Origin: Trichoplusia ni
Lineage: Eukaryota > Arthropoda > Insecta > Lepidoptera > Noctuidae
Length of the DNA: 64,000 nt
NCBI RefSeq assembly: GCF_003590095.1
Contig: NC_039478.1
Span: forward strand, 10,168,001 to 10,232,000
Direction: 5' to 3'
Every line of letters starts with the position of its first letter. Within the stretch, counting starts at the first letter, position 1. Made by a program: the position numbers and the translations under genes. Below, piece by piece: positions 11,731-21,960 of this stretch. The notes under the pieces were generated by a model. The model was not told the DNA's origin and did not search any database. It worked only from the letters and a program-made list of their open reading frames with translations.

Positions 11731-14700
11731 ATGGAGAAGATCCCGCATCACTCGTTGATCACTATAACGGAGGAGACGGTGAGGAAAGTCCGAGAACAGA
11801 GTGGCATAGAAGATGTTCAGAGGATCAAACAGAGCGTGGACATTGTTGAAGCATGGCTGCAGAAGCAGGACCACTTGGCTGAAGCCAACAAATATTTAAG
11901 TAAGTATATAATTTTTAACTCCCGACGTAAAAGAGTGAAGTTATAAGATTGACCTGTCTGTGTCCATTTTATAAGCGACAGACAGACAGACGACTTCCAC
12001 TACTAAAGCTAAATAAAATTACTCAATTGTTGGGGAACGATTTTTATTTAGTCTGGTCAGTATTCAAGGTGAATTATGTGCGAGAGTGTTTAGAAATGTT
12101 TGATAGAATCTTATGTAAAAGTTGTCGAAGGTGATTTGTTATTATTCATCTTGTGTAACTACTGATTACTTAAGTAACTTTTAACCTAATCTCATAATCG
12201 TTCACGATTTTGTCAATAAAGGACTCCGGTTCCCCGTGTTTGCGACGCATATTCTTACCTTAATGTCTCAATTTTGTACAATTCGTCCTTATGTATTTCT
12301 GGGTCACAAGCACGTAATAAAAGTTATTTTCTTTCTTTCTTTCTAACTAGTCAGACGATCCCAATAAATACTCGTTATCGAAAACTTGAGTCTGAATGGT
12401 TTAGGATGCATTGACAAGTCTGTATAGTCATGCTGCACTGGATAAAATAAAGACTCACTCGAAAACTATGGAAAAAGAATTAAATGTGTACAAAACCTAA
12501 ACTGGTTTTCGCAAAACGCAATGTTTTACAACATAATTGAACTGACCTTCAGACGTTTATAAATAAACTTAATTTATTCAGATGAAGATATCACTTTCGA
12601 AATACGAACGATATGAAAGTTAGAAAGCATAATGATTATCTTGTTTGGACAAACAATTTAGAAATCATCTAAATTAATAATTCAAACTAAACTGATAATT
12701 AATAGTCTAAAGCAAAAGCGACGGAAAACTACAGTGACCTACTTACCTGGGAGTCTGTCACCACGTCCTAAAGCAAAGTTTGTGTGGAAGAGAGATGTCA
12801 CTCTTCGCCCTGTATTGCGTTGTCACACTTCCACAAACATAATTTTTGACTGGCTTTTTCGTCTAGTGTTTAGTGACCCTGATTGTTATACCGGAGGCCG
12901 AAGTTTGTTTGATTCCCACCTAGGAAAAATGTATTTATTTGTATCCAATCCTGTGCATTTAAGAATATTCTATCTATATTACGAAGCTGGTACCTCGGAT
13001 TATCTCAGAGGTTACCTTTTCCGACTGTGGTTAAAGAGATTTTACAACTAAAATTGACTTCGACGCAAGCGACTTATAATCAATATGATCTTTCCAGATA
13101 AGGTTCTTATAGAAAGAGTGTACCTCATCGCGAAGGGGTCCATAGAAGCAACAAAAAGGAGGATGGAGAGATTGTTGACGTCAAGAGGGATGATGCCAGA
13201 GCTGGTACTGAACAGATCTGTGGAGGAATTTGAAACGTTATGGGATGTTGTGTAAGTCGAATATTGTTTGCTGCTATTTTGGACATTGTTAGTAAAATAA
13301 ACTTGCAGAAACTAGTAATATTTCGTATTGACAATGTTATTTGTGAAGAGGAAAATGATATTTAAAAATAAAAGCCGGGTCCCAAGACTAAAGCCTGGAC
13401 CCAAGACTAGGATTTACAATCATACCATGCATACCAGGCGTACCATGACAATATGTATTGTGAGATTACTTCAGCCATGAAGATAAAAAACCATTTTGGT
13501 TTAAGTAAGTTTAGTTAGAAGTAACCATGCTCCAATGTTAGCTAGGGTCTCATACCAAAATCTCAAATAAATGATACTGATGAATCATCCTTATATTTTC
13601 AGGAACTACGTACCTCTACCAAAGCTGCATCCCACAGACATGTCCAGAGTCATGGTGACACAGTTCTTGACTGAAAAGCTCGAACCATTCAGCATTCTGT
13701 CATACTTCAGATACTGTTTTCTGGTGAGTAATGTAAATGTTTTAGCACACTATTCACGAGACGGCTTCTAGTCTTAGTACAAGTGAAAAAGATTTTGGTA
13801 GTGATGTCTTGACTCCCAATCTAAATAGTTTAATCCTTGTGTCCAAGAGTTTACCTACAATCATCATTTAAACTTAAATCCGGCCTTTATAGATTTTTTT
13901 TTTAAATGACTCCCGCACTAAGGAGTTTAATCCTTGTGTCGCGGGGCTTTTACAAACATACAAATCACAAGCACAATGACACCCAGACTCAGATCAAGCA
14001 TTTGTGGATCACACAAATACTTGTCGTACGCGGGGATCGAACCCGCGACACGACACGCACAGTGGTTTTGGCGTGGTGACCTCAACCACTCGGCTATCCG
14101 TGCAGTCACTCGGCTGCCAGTCGAAATTCTACACTGTAAATCAGATCAGTGCCATTTCCTTGAGATCTTGAAGCAGGATTGCCATCATTCTGTTACCGTT
14201 ATTTTATATTATGTACTGCACAACGTTATCCTAGAAAGCGCTAAAGGTCAAAATACCAGCATCTAATAATTATCGAAAATATTTTTAGTATTAGTTATAT
14301 TACCTATCTTATCTTATGGCTGTTACAATAATATGTCTGTCACTCTTTCCAGATCGGAGAATACAGAATAAGCTTTGACTACACGCCTTCAGAAAGATAC
14401 GTGATCGATCTGACTAACATACACCTGGGTTTACTCAGCAAATTGAACCCCATCGTTGTGAAGAAAGCTGAGGTTTTGTGCACAGTGAGTTTAATATATA
14501 TCTTCTTTTTTTGCCAATACATATATGAATGAATTGAACACAAATGAATTTCTTTTCGTTAGTCTCGCCAAAACTCGAGAACGGTTGAATCGATTTGGGT
14601 AATTTAAGTCTTGAAGTATTAGAAGCAGTTCAGGGAAGGTTTAAACGGTGAAAAAATATGGAAAAATTGCGGCAAAAAATAACTGTAGTATAACCACGGG

Positions 14701-15992
14701 ATCAGGTGCTACGCAGGTACCTGCGACAAACAACTAGTTCTGAATAATTTCTTATGTTAAACTACCTTGAAAAGGCAACATCTGGCAAGTGGGCATAGAA
14801 TTTCATTTACGAGGAAATATTTAGTATTCCTTACCATTACGTAAGATAAATTCGTTAGGTTATCGACAAACTTATGTAGTTGTTCATGAGTTATAGAAAC
14901 TGACTATTCAGTTATTTTATTTAGAAACTGTCTGGCATTTTCATCCAAAACAGAATCCAAGGTGAACTATAAAAATATCCTTATTACTTCTTTCAGGAAG
15001 GTATCGGCACAAAAATCAAGGGCATCCACATCCTAAACGCTCCACCTTTCGTTGACAAACTGGTCTTCCTACTGAAGCAGGCGTTAAGAGAGAAGGTGGC
15101 GAACAGAGTCCACGTCCACAGCACGTATGAGGACCTTCACAAGCATATACCGAGGGAGATGCTACCTAAAGATTACGGTGGTGATGAACCCTCAGTTGCT
15201 AAATTGAGCGGTAAGAAACATTCAGTATAATATTCCGAATCTTTTTTAATACAATACCAGACAATGTACCATAGCAATGCTTGGCACAGCCCTGTTTTCA
15301 TGTAGCGAAGATTTGAGCATTGATCTCTAAGCTAGCTCACTGCTGGTTGGCGATTTCAGATACCAATATTTGGAATCCAGTATTCGTCACTATGGTTTCC
15401 TTCACTGGCGTAGTGTTTACTGGGTTTGCGAATTATTTCTCTGAAAAAGTCAGATTGGGATTTTCTTCTGCTAGGATCGAATTTGCTACGTACATACAAA
15501 TGCTTGCACACAAGGCCCCTACAACATTCTATTTTAATATATACATACACGTAAATTTTCTCCCTCTCTACCCTAATTGGTACTATTATGATACGAACTG
15601 TTTTGGATCCAACATCTTATGACACCTAAGATTGAACCCGAAAGCTCTTTTGCTTTAAGTAACAGAATGTTAAAAACTTGAAAAAAAAATATAGGCAGAA
15701 TTGAAATTCTTCGGTATGCTATGTACTTTTCTTCTCAACACACAAAATTTTCTTCATCCATTCTGCTGTGCAATTGTATCTCATGCTAAGATAGTTAAAA
15801 CCAGAAAAAATAAACTTATTTTGTATCTTATTTCCAGAGCAATGGAAGGAACATCTTAAAACTGATGAAGCGAAACGCCTGATCAAAGAAACTGAGAAAT
15901 TAGTCAGCGACGAATCTAAGAGACAAACTTCTAAGTTTAATGAGGAATACATGGGAATGCCGGGATCCTTTAGAAAATTAACTGTAGATTAA
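11731..15992 (+). CDS. CRAL-TRIO domain lipid-transfer protein, paralogue 1 (six exons)
   Basis: Soluble carrier of a hydrophobic ligand, of the alpha-tocopherol-transfer-protein/clavesin/CRALBP type. Coding exons are 11731-11899, 13098-13251, 13603-13723, 14353-14484, 14997-15210 and 15838-15992. All introns are GT-AG, with phases 1, 2, 0, 0, 1, giving 314 aa. Residues ~15-105 form the helical CRAL_TRIO_N part (WLQKQDHL, then RMERLL..MMPEL). The CRAL-TRIO lipid-binding fold spans ~108-255. It has a core-strand aspartate in YVIDLTN, the KGIHILNAPP segment near 200, RVHVH near 230, and PREMLPKDYGG ending at 254. The C-terminus is GMPGSFRKLTVD. There is no signal peptide or membrane segment, so it should be cytosolic. 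The start is the exon's first ATG, in CAAAATGG context. Exons 2, 3 and 4 differ by one codon each from the other three genes, making this the most diverged member. Family assignment is firm; the ligand is unknown. Confidence 0.92.
11930..12135 (+). repeat. Interspersed repeat in gene 1 intron 1
   Basis: It has 'gacagacagacagac' and 'gaattatgtgcgagagtgtt', which recur near 22.3-22.4, 27.3 and 34.6 kb. Non-coding. Confidence 0.4.
12323..12385. repeat. TTTC microsatellite and an orphan fold-back arm
   Basis: A short (TTTC)n run is followed by 'aactagtcagacgatcccaa' and 'aaatactcg'. This matches one arm of the fold-back family seen at 19.97, 26.2, 27.6 and 60.6 kb. Confidence 0.4.
12848..12990 (+). 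repeat. tRNA-headed SINE, family A, degenerate
   Basis: It has a 'gtctagtgtttagtgaccct' head and a mutated B box 'tttgattccc', as in the copy at 19.0 kb. It lies in intron 1 of gene 1. Confidence 0.6.
13885..14115 (-). repeat. tRNA-headed SINE, family B, near full length
   Basis: The minus strand reads a 'cacggatagccgagtggttg' head, 'cgggttcgatccccgcg' B box, 'tgtgtgatccacaaatgctt', 'gtctgggtgtcattgtgc', then 'ccgcgacacaaggattaaac' and an A/T tail. It is the best-preserved family B copy here and sits in intron 3 of gene 1, opposite to the gene. Confidence 0.75.
14565..14745 (+). repeat. Retroposon-like repeat F in gene 1 intron 4
   Basis: It shows 'ctcgagaacggttgaatcga', 'gttcagggaaggtttaaac' and a degenerate 'caactagttctgaat' end, typical of lepidopteran LINE 3' regions. 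Non-coding. Confidence 0.45.
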
Positions 15993-16003
15993 AATAGTAT
16001 TTA

Positions 16004-16009
16004 ATTAAA
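16004..16009 (+). terminator. Possible gene 1 poly(A) signal (ATTAAA)
   Basis: ATTAAA lies 12 nt after the gene 1 stop. No AATAAA occurs in the next ~150 nt. The site is very close to the stop, so the true end may be farther on. Confidence 0.3.
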
Positions 16010-16056
16010 GAAAATTTTAGCAGTTGCAGTAAAAAACCAATTATTATACATGCCAT

Positions 16057-16206
16057 AAAACTACTTTAACGGATTTTCTCGCGGTTTAATTTTAGATTTT
16101 AGTTCCTGCAGGTAAAAGTAGTATCATGGTCACCATGATGCCTGCAAAGTTGTCGAAGCGTCGGCAACTAAACTCTAAAATTAAGCCGCGATAAAATTAG
16201 TTTTAT
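16057..16206. repeat. Old fold-back (MITE-like) element 3' of gene 1
   Basis: The left arm ('aaaactactttaacggattt', 'cgcggtttaattttag') and right arm ('ctaaaattaagccgcg', 'aaaattagtttt') are imperfect inverted repeats around a ~50-nt centre with 'atgcctgcaaag'. It is the same family as the perfect hairpin at 50.4-50.6 kb. Confidence 0.7.
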
Positions 16207-16739
16207 TACAATGTCTAACATTCGCGTAATCGTAAGAAACCACTACATATACACTACTTCCATGCCATTAAAGTTGAAATTACAAAAAAAACTTAAATTT
16301 TATGGTCTATTGAGATTAACTGCTGGCCGAAAAAAAAAAACGTTTTTATTTGGATATTGATTGGAACTGCTAAAGTTTATTTTAGTGTGATTGGGAAGCG
16401 TAGAGGGAATATTATCGAGTTTTCTAGATCAATATTTTTTTAGGGATTTTTTTATTGTTTTGTAGAAATACTTCAAAATGAATTAGCTTTTGCATACTTA
16501 CTTTGACAATTAAACTTCTTTAAAAATCATTGTTGTCTCAACAACTCTAGATAGTGTTTTCATAAGTATTTATAAAATAATTATAGTTTTATTCATAGTG
16601 CGATGACCTTTTGACCGGGCATGACAATTCTAGTACAGTCGGCGTCAGAACATCGTTAACACAAATTAAGAAAATATTTTTGTGCAAAAAGTTCTATAAA
16701 ATTATTTTTTGTTGTGATGCTTACTTTGACTGCGTATAG

Positions 16740-16885
16740 ACAAGTGATATAATCTACTGTCATAGGTTTCACCCCAACGTAGGACAAGCATTTGTGTGAT
16801 CCACGAACGCTTGTTTTCAGTCTGGGTGTCATTGTGCATGACTGACGTCATGACATGACGAGGTTTTTTTTTGAACCGGGAGATT
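16740..16885 (+). repeat. SINE body fragment, family B
   Basis: 'tgtgtgatccacgaacgctt' and 'agtctgggtgtcattgtgca' match the family B body; the tRNA-like head is missing. Confidence 0.55.
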
Positions 16886-18032
16886 TTTTTTTATCAAACT
16901 GATACGAAACAGGTTTGTCATAACAGGTGTGTAGTTGAACATGCTAAGCACCAAAAGTGTCACTTAAAAACATTATCACTTTATAAATCGGATTGTTTTA
17001 GATTTCTGTTTCTGATTGTACCTGCCTAATTTATTGAAAAAGGGTTTTCATAATTTCCATTTTCATAAAATAATAAAAGACGTTTTCTTTTATAAATGCA
17101 CAAAGATAACTTTGACAAATATAAATATTAAAAAGTAATTTAGCGAGATGAATTGCTGGCTCAGAATTTATGTTATTTCTGAATAATTATTTTGCTTCTC
17201 TCAACTGTAAAGTGAAAAAGTACCGTACAATAATTTGTGATATTCAGCATGTAGATATAAAAACCCTGTCCGATTCTTGATTGACATAAAAGTAACTGCC
17301 AGACGTGATAAAAAAGAAATTGAAAGAGATCTAGGTTTTTATGTAACAGCAAAATATATTTCCTTAAATCAAATTTTACGAAATTTCTCTAACTAAAGTT
17401 ATGGTAGTTATCATTTATTAGTTTTCAGTGCAGCCAGAGTTAATCTGTACGATATTAAGTAAAATTAATGAAATCGATCTAAGAAAATTATTTTGTTACG
17501 CAACCTTTAACAAGATCAGACTGGCTTTTTTTAGGACATACTATATTAATATTACAGACATAAAAAGTTTGAAGCGATTTGGATACAATTAGTTAAATAT
17601 AAGAAAACTGTAGATGGGAAACATTTGAGGCGTCGTAAGTGCCTCTACATTATGTTTCAAGGGTATTTATGATAAATATATTTTTTTATAATTATGTTCA
17701 GATCATGTTTTATTTCTCGTTTCCTATCCACTTGCTATAGAAGGTATAACTACAAAAGTTTAATTTGAGTTTTTTTTATGAGTAATCCCAAAACCTTGAC
17801 AATAACCTTACAACCTAACAAGTAGCTTATAAATGGTCAAATATTTTCACACGTTTATCGTTTGCATAAATAATATAATTAGTAATTGTTAATTTTGTAA
17901 GGTTTCGTCCATCAATGCTTAAAAGGAACTTTTTACTATGGTGCCATTGTCTGTCCGGCTAACCGTCCGAAACTTTGGAAGTTTGTTTTACAGGCAGACG
18001 CCTTTTACACCATGGCAAAATAAATATATGAA

Positions 18033-18318
18033 TACTAGCTGTTGCCTGCGATTTCGTCCGCGTGGTTAGAAGATATAAGTTAGGAATTTTTAAACGAAAG
18101 CCCTCGAAGATTAATACTTTTCCCCGTTTTTGCCACATTATCCATTGTATCTCCGCTCCTGTTGGTTGCAGCGTGATGTTATATAGCCTAAAACCTTCCT
18201 CGATTAATGGTCTTTTGAACATAAAAATCATCATCAATGATTTTTTCAATTTGTATCAGTAGTTTTTGAGATTAGCGCGTTCAAACAAACAACAACGTAG
18301 GCAGCATCGGCTAGTCAA
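18033..18318 (+). repeat. 'ctagctgttgcc' retroposon, family C
   Basis: It opens 'actagctgttgcctgcga' and carries 'tcgctcctgttggttgcag'-like, 'ttcctcgattaatggtct' and 'gattagcgcgttcaaacaaa' modules in the same order as six other copies in the window. Non-coding, probably LINE-derived or a SINE. Confidence 0.7.
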
Positions 18319-19002
18319 TCATAAAAATCAAGCTTAAGCATCGGCTGTATCTACTACTGTGCACCGTTTAATTCCTTGGACGGCATACGTCTTATATTTA
18401 ACATCCTTTCACCATTCTATTTCCATATCAAACGTGACATTTTCTTTGAAGAATTTGTCTAGAAAGAAGAGCTACTTAAAAGACCGAGTCTTATGTAATA
18501 TACGCAACGCATGCAACTACTTTTCGTTACTATATTAATACTGAATAATAAAAACAACCTTATCATAATACGTAACCCTAATACACGTCTTGTATGTCTT
18601 TTCTTTCAAAATAAACAGTCCGGCGCTTTTTTTTGGATGGGGAATCCTTAAATAACTCCTTTTCCATTCATCCTTCCTTTTAATATCTATAACCCTACAA
18701 TATTCAAGAAGCCGGCGCGTGCTTTGGCATTAAAACCGCTACCTTAAACTAAGCTATCCTGCGGTCTTACCTTTACGGCCTAGTGATAAGACACTCCTTC
18801 CAAAGCACTAGATACTAAAATTAAAATTCACAAATCCATCACGATCTTCATTATAAAGCGTTAATTATATACAGGCCTGGCCATGCAGATCCACGCCACT
18901 TGTGGAAAATTTGAATACGTACGTTTGAATTTCTTTTATCATTTCCTATTCATGTAACACTGTCTAAACCCCCAAATATCATAATATTAATACTTTGCGC
19001 TT

Positions 19003-19250
19003 TGACTGGCCTGTTGGTCTAGTGGTTAGTGACCCTGACTGCTATACCGGAGGTCGTGGGTTCGATTCCCACCCAGGACAAATGAATGTGTGATGAGCAC
19101 GATCATTTGTTCTGTGTCTGGGTGTAATTTATCTATATTATGTATGTATTTAGAAATATATAAGTATGTTTATCAGTTGTCTAGTACTCATAATACAAGC
19201 TCTGCTTAGTTTGAGACTAGACGGCGTTGTGTGAAAGTTGTGGAATATTT
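19003..19250 (+). repeat. tRNA-headed SINE, family A, reference copy
   Basis: The head is 'ggcctgttggtctagtggtt' with B box 'gggttcgattcccac'. The body has 'tgtgtgatgagcacgatcat' and 'gtctgggtgtaatttatc', and the 3' part 'caagctctgcttagtttgag'. The head resembles tRNA-Glu at its start, but the anticodon arm does not fold, which rules out a functional tRNA. Confidence 0.75.
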
Positions 19251-19519
19251 ATTAATTTGGTTCTAGCTTAAAAATTAAATAACATGACGTCATTCCAAGT
19301 TTTAAGTGTTTATACATACATAACAAGAGTACGCTTGAGAGTGCTTGAGCAAAATACAAGTACCCAGTTTAACCTTTTAACAATAAGCACATTACATCAC
19401 GATTTATCGTTGCGAAGGCAAAAAATAATTTCTGGTTTCCATGTATTTTCTGTCAAGACTTCTATGTTTTACGTTTTGACTGTCTAGTGTGCATGTCGAC
19501 TCCCAAAACGCAGAGTAAG

Positions 19520-19835
19520 TCGTTTTGGTATGAAGGATTGCAACGCATTGTTATACACGCGGCTGTTTAGTCAGTTAAAGCCTGAGGTTTAGTCAGTTAA
19601 AGTCTTACATTGCCCATTTCCACGGGGAAATGCTTCCTCCTTCATTGGGTGAAAAAAAAGCGTAAATACGTCTTCCGTCACTCTATTGGCCAATGGTATC
19701 CCCTCGATGCGTGATAAATTGCTATGAATTGCCATACCCAGACCAAATGCGGGAGCCGTTGCACGGTGGTTTAGGTTTAATCAGTAAAAGTCTGTCGTTG
19801 GGTGAGTGAAACCACCCAACGACAGACAGTGAGTC
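19520..19835 (+). repeat. Interspersed repeat E with internal hairpin
   Basis: It has 'gaaggattgcaacgcattgt', then twice 'ggtttagtcagttaaag' or a near copy. At 19789-19827 'gtctgtcgttgggtg' faces its own inverse 'cacccaacgacagac'. The hairpin looks like a head-to-head junction of two repeat fragments. Confidence 0.5.
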
Positions 19836-19837
19836 AA

Positions 19838-19952
19838 ACACAAAACAAATGATCGGCACAAAAACATTTTGTCATGGGTGGGAATCGATCCCACGACCTC
19901 TGGTTTAGCAGTCAGGGCCATGAACCACTAGACCCAACAGGCCAGCCAGTAT
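19838..19952 (-). repeat. tRNA-headed SINE, family A
   Basis: Minus-strand head 'tggcctgttgggtctagtgg' and B box 'gggatcgattcccaccc', with the start of the body. The head carries one extra base against the 19.0-kb copy. Confidence 0.65.
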
Positions 19953-19970
19953 TAAAACACCATAATGCAC

Positions 19971-20064
19971 TACTCAAGCGTATTTATCGGGATCGCCCAA
20001 CTAGTTTCCGCCGTAGTTTAGTTTTGCCCGGAACTAGTCGGACGATCCCAATTAACACGTTTTA
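19971..20064. repeat. Small fold-back element
   Basis: The arms 'cgtatttatcgggatcgccc' and its imperfect inverse 'gacgatcccaattaacacg' flank a short centre. The arm matches the terminal repeats of the larger element at 27.64-27.99 kb. Confidence 0.6.
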
Positions 20065-20556
20065 GCAAACTGTTATCAAATTTCGTCATCATACAAGTCT
20101 ATCGTCGCTTATTTGAACTATCATTTTGTTGACAATTACTAAAGATCTCTATATCACACACATCTAGATGACATCATCCTTCAATTACCTATGTCCTATT
20201 GGACGAGGAATATGTGTTTCGTAAAGCGTTTCCTAGTTGACAAGGCTTTGCACCTAAGATGCACGTTCCGAACGAAATTGCTCATGAACGTCCCACTCCC
20301 TATAATGCGAGCAAATAGGACTAGTTTTGTGTAAGCGAGATGGCTACATGAAATATGGCGGTGTCTCGCTCTAAAACAGCAAACGTATTGTTTTAGGGGT
20401 TGCGTAATGTGTGGTTTAAAATAAAAAAAACAAGCAAAATTATATGCTATAAGAATTTTGTCCCTATCGAACTAAATTGAGCCCTTGATAATGTTCTACA
20501 GCAGCCATAAGTCTTAATTTAAAAAATCGTCCGAGATCTATTTAATCTATATCTAT

Positions 20557-20845
20557 ACTAAATAGCTTTTGCCTGCGACTTCGTCCGCGTGGTTAGGAGT
20601 TATAATTTAGGAGTTTTTGAACGGAAGCCCTCGAAGATGAATAATTTTCCCTGCTTTTCCACATTTTTCATTGTATCTTCGCTCCTATGAGTCGCAGCGT
20701 GATGGTTTATAGCCTAAAGCCTTCCTCGATGAATGGTCTATTCAACACAAAAATATTTTTTCAATTTGGACTAGTAGTTCCTGAGATTAGCGCGTTCAAA
20801 CAAACAAACAAACAAACTCTTCAGCTTTATATATTAGTAAGTATA
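20557..20845 (+). repeat. 'ctagctgttgcc' retroposon, family C
   Basis: 'tagcttttgcctgcgacttc' opens the copy. 'gtatcttcgctcctatgagt', 'cttcctcgatgaatggtcta' and 'gattagcgcgttcaaacaaa' follow, and it ends 'ctttatatattagtaagtat'. Confidence 0.7.
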
Positions 20846-21895
20846 GATTTTAACTCTTGATTGAATTAATTTTACACCAGTCCATTATTTGGATCTGACC
20901 ATGGCATATCGTCTACATCGCATCTTTTTATAATCTCAGCCAACATTATATTGATTAACGCACAGATGTTATACAATGTTGCGTCAATAAACTTCCAATA
21001 TGAATAAGCATAATTCACTGTTTGTATCTCGAGTTTGTTTGAGAAGTTCTTTAGTTTCGTAATAATGTTTTTGTGGCTACATATTAATAGAAGTTCGTGT
21101 AAGGATTTTGACTTTGGAGATTGATTCAAATGATGAATCTTAAATGTACTATGTGACGTCATCATAAAAAATTATAGGAATAGATTTAATTCAACCCATT
21201 GAGGTTCCAGGTTGCACCACAACACCCGGTAGATCGCCTACCGTATCCAACCTGAGAATAGATAATAGGGAATAGAATAGATTGATCAACAAAACAGGTT
21301 ATAGTGCATTATTTTTAAGTTTTTGTAGGAGAACCTGTAGCTGAAAATATTTTCCACAACAATATTTTTGATTTTGGTATTGGTCGATTATAATGACCAC
21401 ACCCTTAGTTCTAAGATACTACATCATAGAACTAAGGGGTATACTTAATGATTAAAACTTCGTATTGGTACTTATCCGAATTTGAATCTGTAGGCACGAG
21501 CACATAAATATGGCTACAGTATCACTGATCTACTTTTAATAGGTATTTAGGAATATCCTATACTTTAACCAACCTAATTTAACAGCTGCAGCAGTTACAC
21601 ATAATTAAAGAAAATATTCCTTAATTAATTTAACAAAATAAGTATAATAATCGGAATAACACCAGCCTATACTATGTCGCATTACAGAGAATAGACCCCT
21701 TCCCGAATAAAGAAGTTTTGAACATTGAAAGAAAAGCTTCACTAAAATCCTCCGCATGTTAAATCTTTTCAATCTCGCAAATTCAATTTCCAATATGATT
21801 TAACAACTTTTTATCGTATAAAAACCACAATTACACAAAGACAGGTCAAACTACACGTTCATAAAAAAACAACTCATCGATCATAAGCAAATACA

Positions 21896-21930
21896 TATAA
21901 GAGCAAGATTCAAATTTCCGCGCTCAGTTG
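21896..21930 (+). promoter_or_regulatory. Gene 2 core promoter: TATA box plus initiator
   Basis: TATAAG starts at 21896 and TCAGTTG spans 21924-21930. Taking the A of TCAGT (21926) as +1 puts the TATA box at -30, the standard arthropod spacing. The leader to the ATG at 21961 would be 35 nt with no upstream ATG. The same arrangement precedes gene 3. Confidence 0.65.
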
Positions 21931-21960
21931 ATCAATATTTACGCTCGAGTGCGGTTCAAA

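Larger units (their letters stand above)
15993..21895. other. Gap between genes 1 and 2
   Basis: No exon is seen. The gap contains an inverted repeat just after gene 1, SINEs of both families, a 'ctagctgttgcc' retroposon pair, repeat E and a fold-back element. The stretches 16.9-18.0 and 20.85-21.9 kb hold nothing identifiable. Confidence 0.6.

Noticed and set aside
14018..14108. Candidate tRNA gene on the minus strand
   Set aside because: Same reason: the head is attached to a recurrent SINE body and lacks a good acceptor stem.
13934..14266. 110-codon open frame in gene 1 intron 3
   Set aside because: It is a translation through a SINE read antisense, not a gene.
19003..19085. Candidate tRNA-Glu gene with A and B boxes
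   Set aside because: The anticodon arm does not fold, and several diverged copies with a shared SINE body occur in the window.
21928..21960. Longer N-terminus for gene 2 from an upstream in-frame TTG
   Set aside because: Not an ATG; it lies at the initiator itself, and the paralogue alignment starts at the ATG at 21961.
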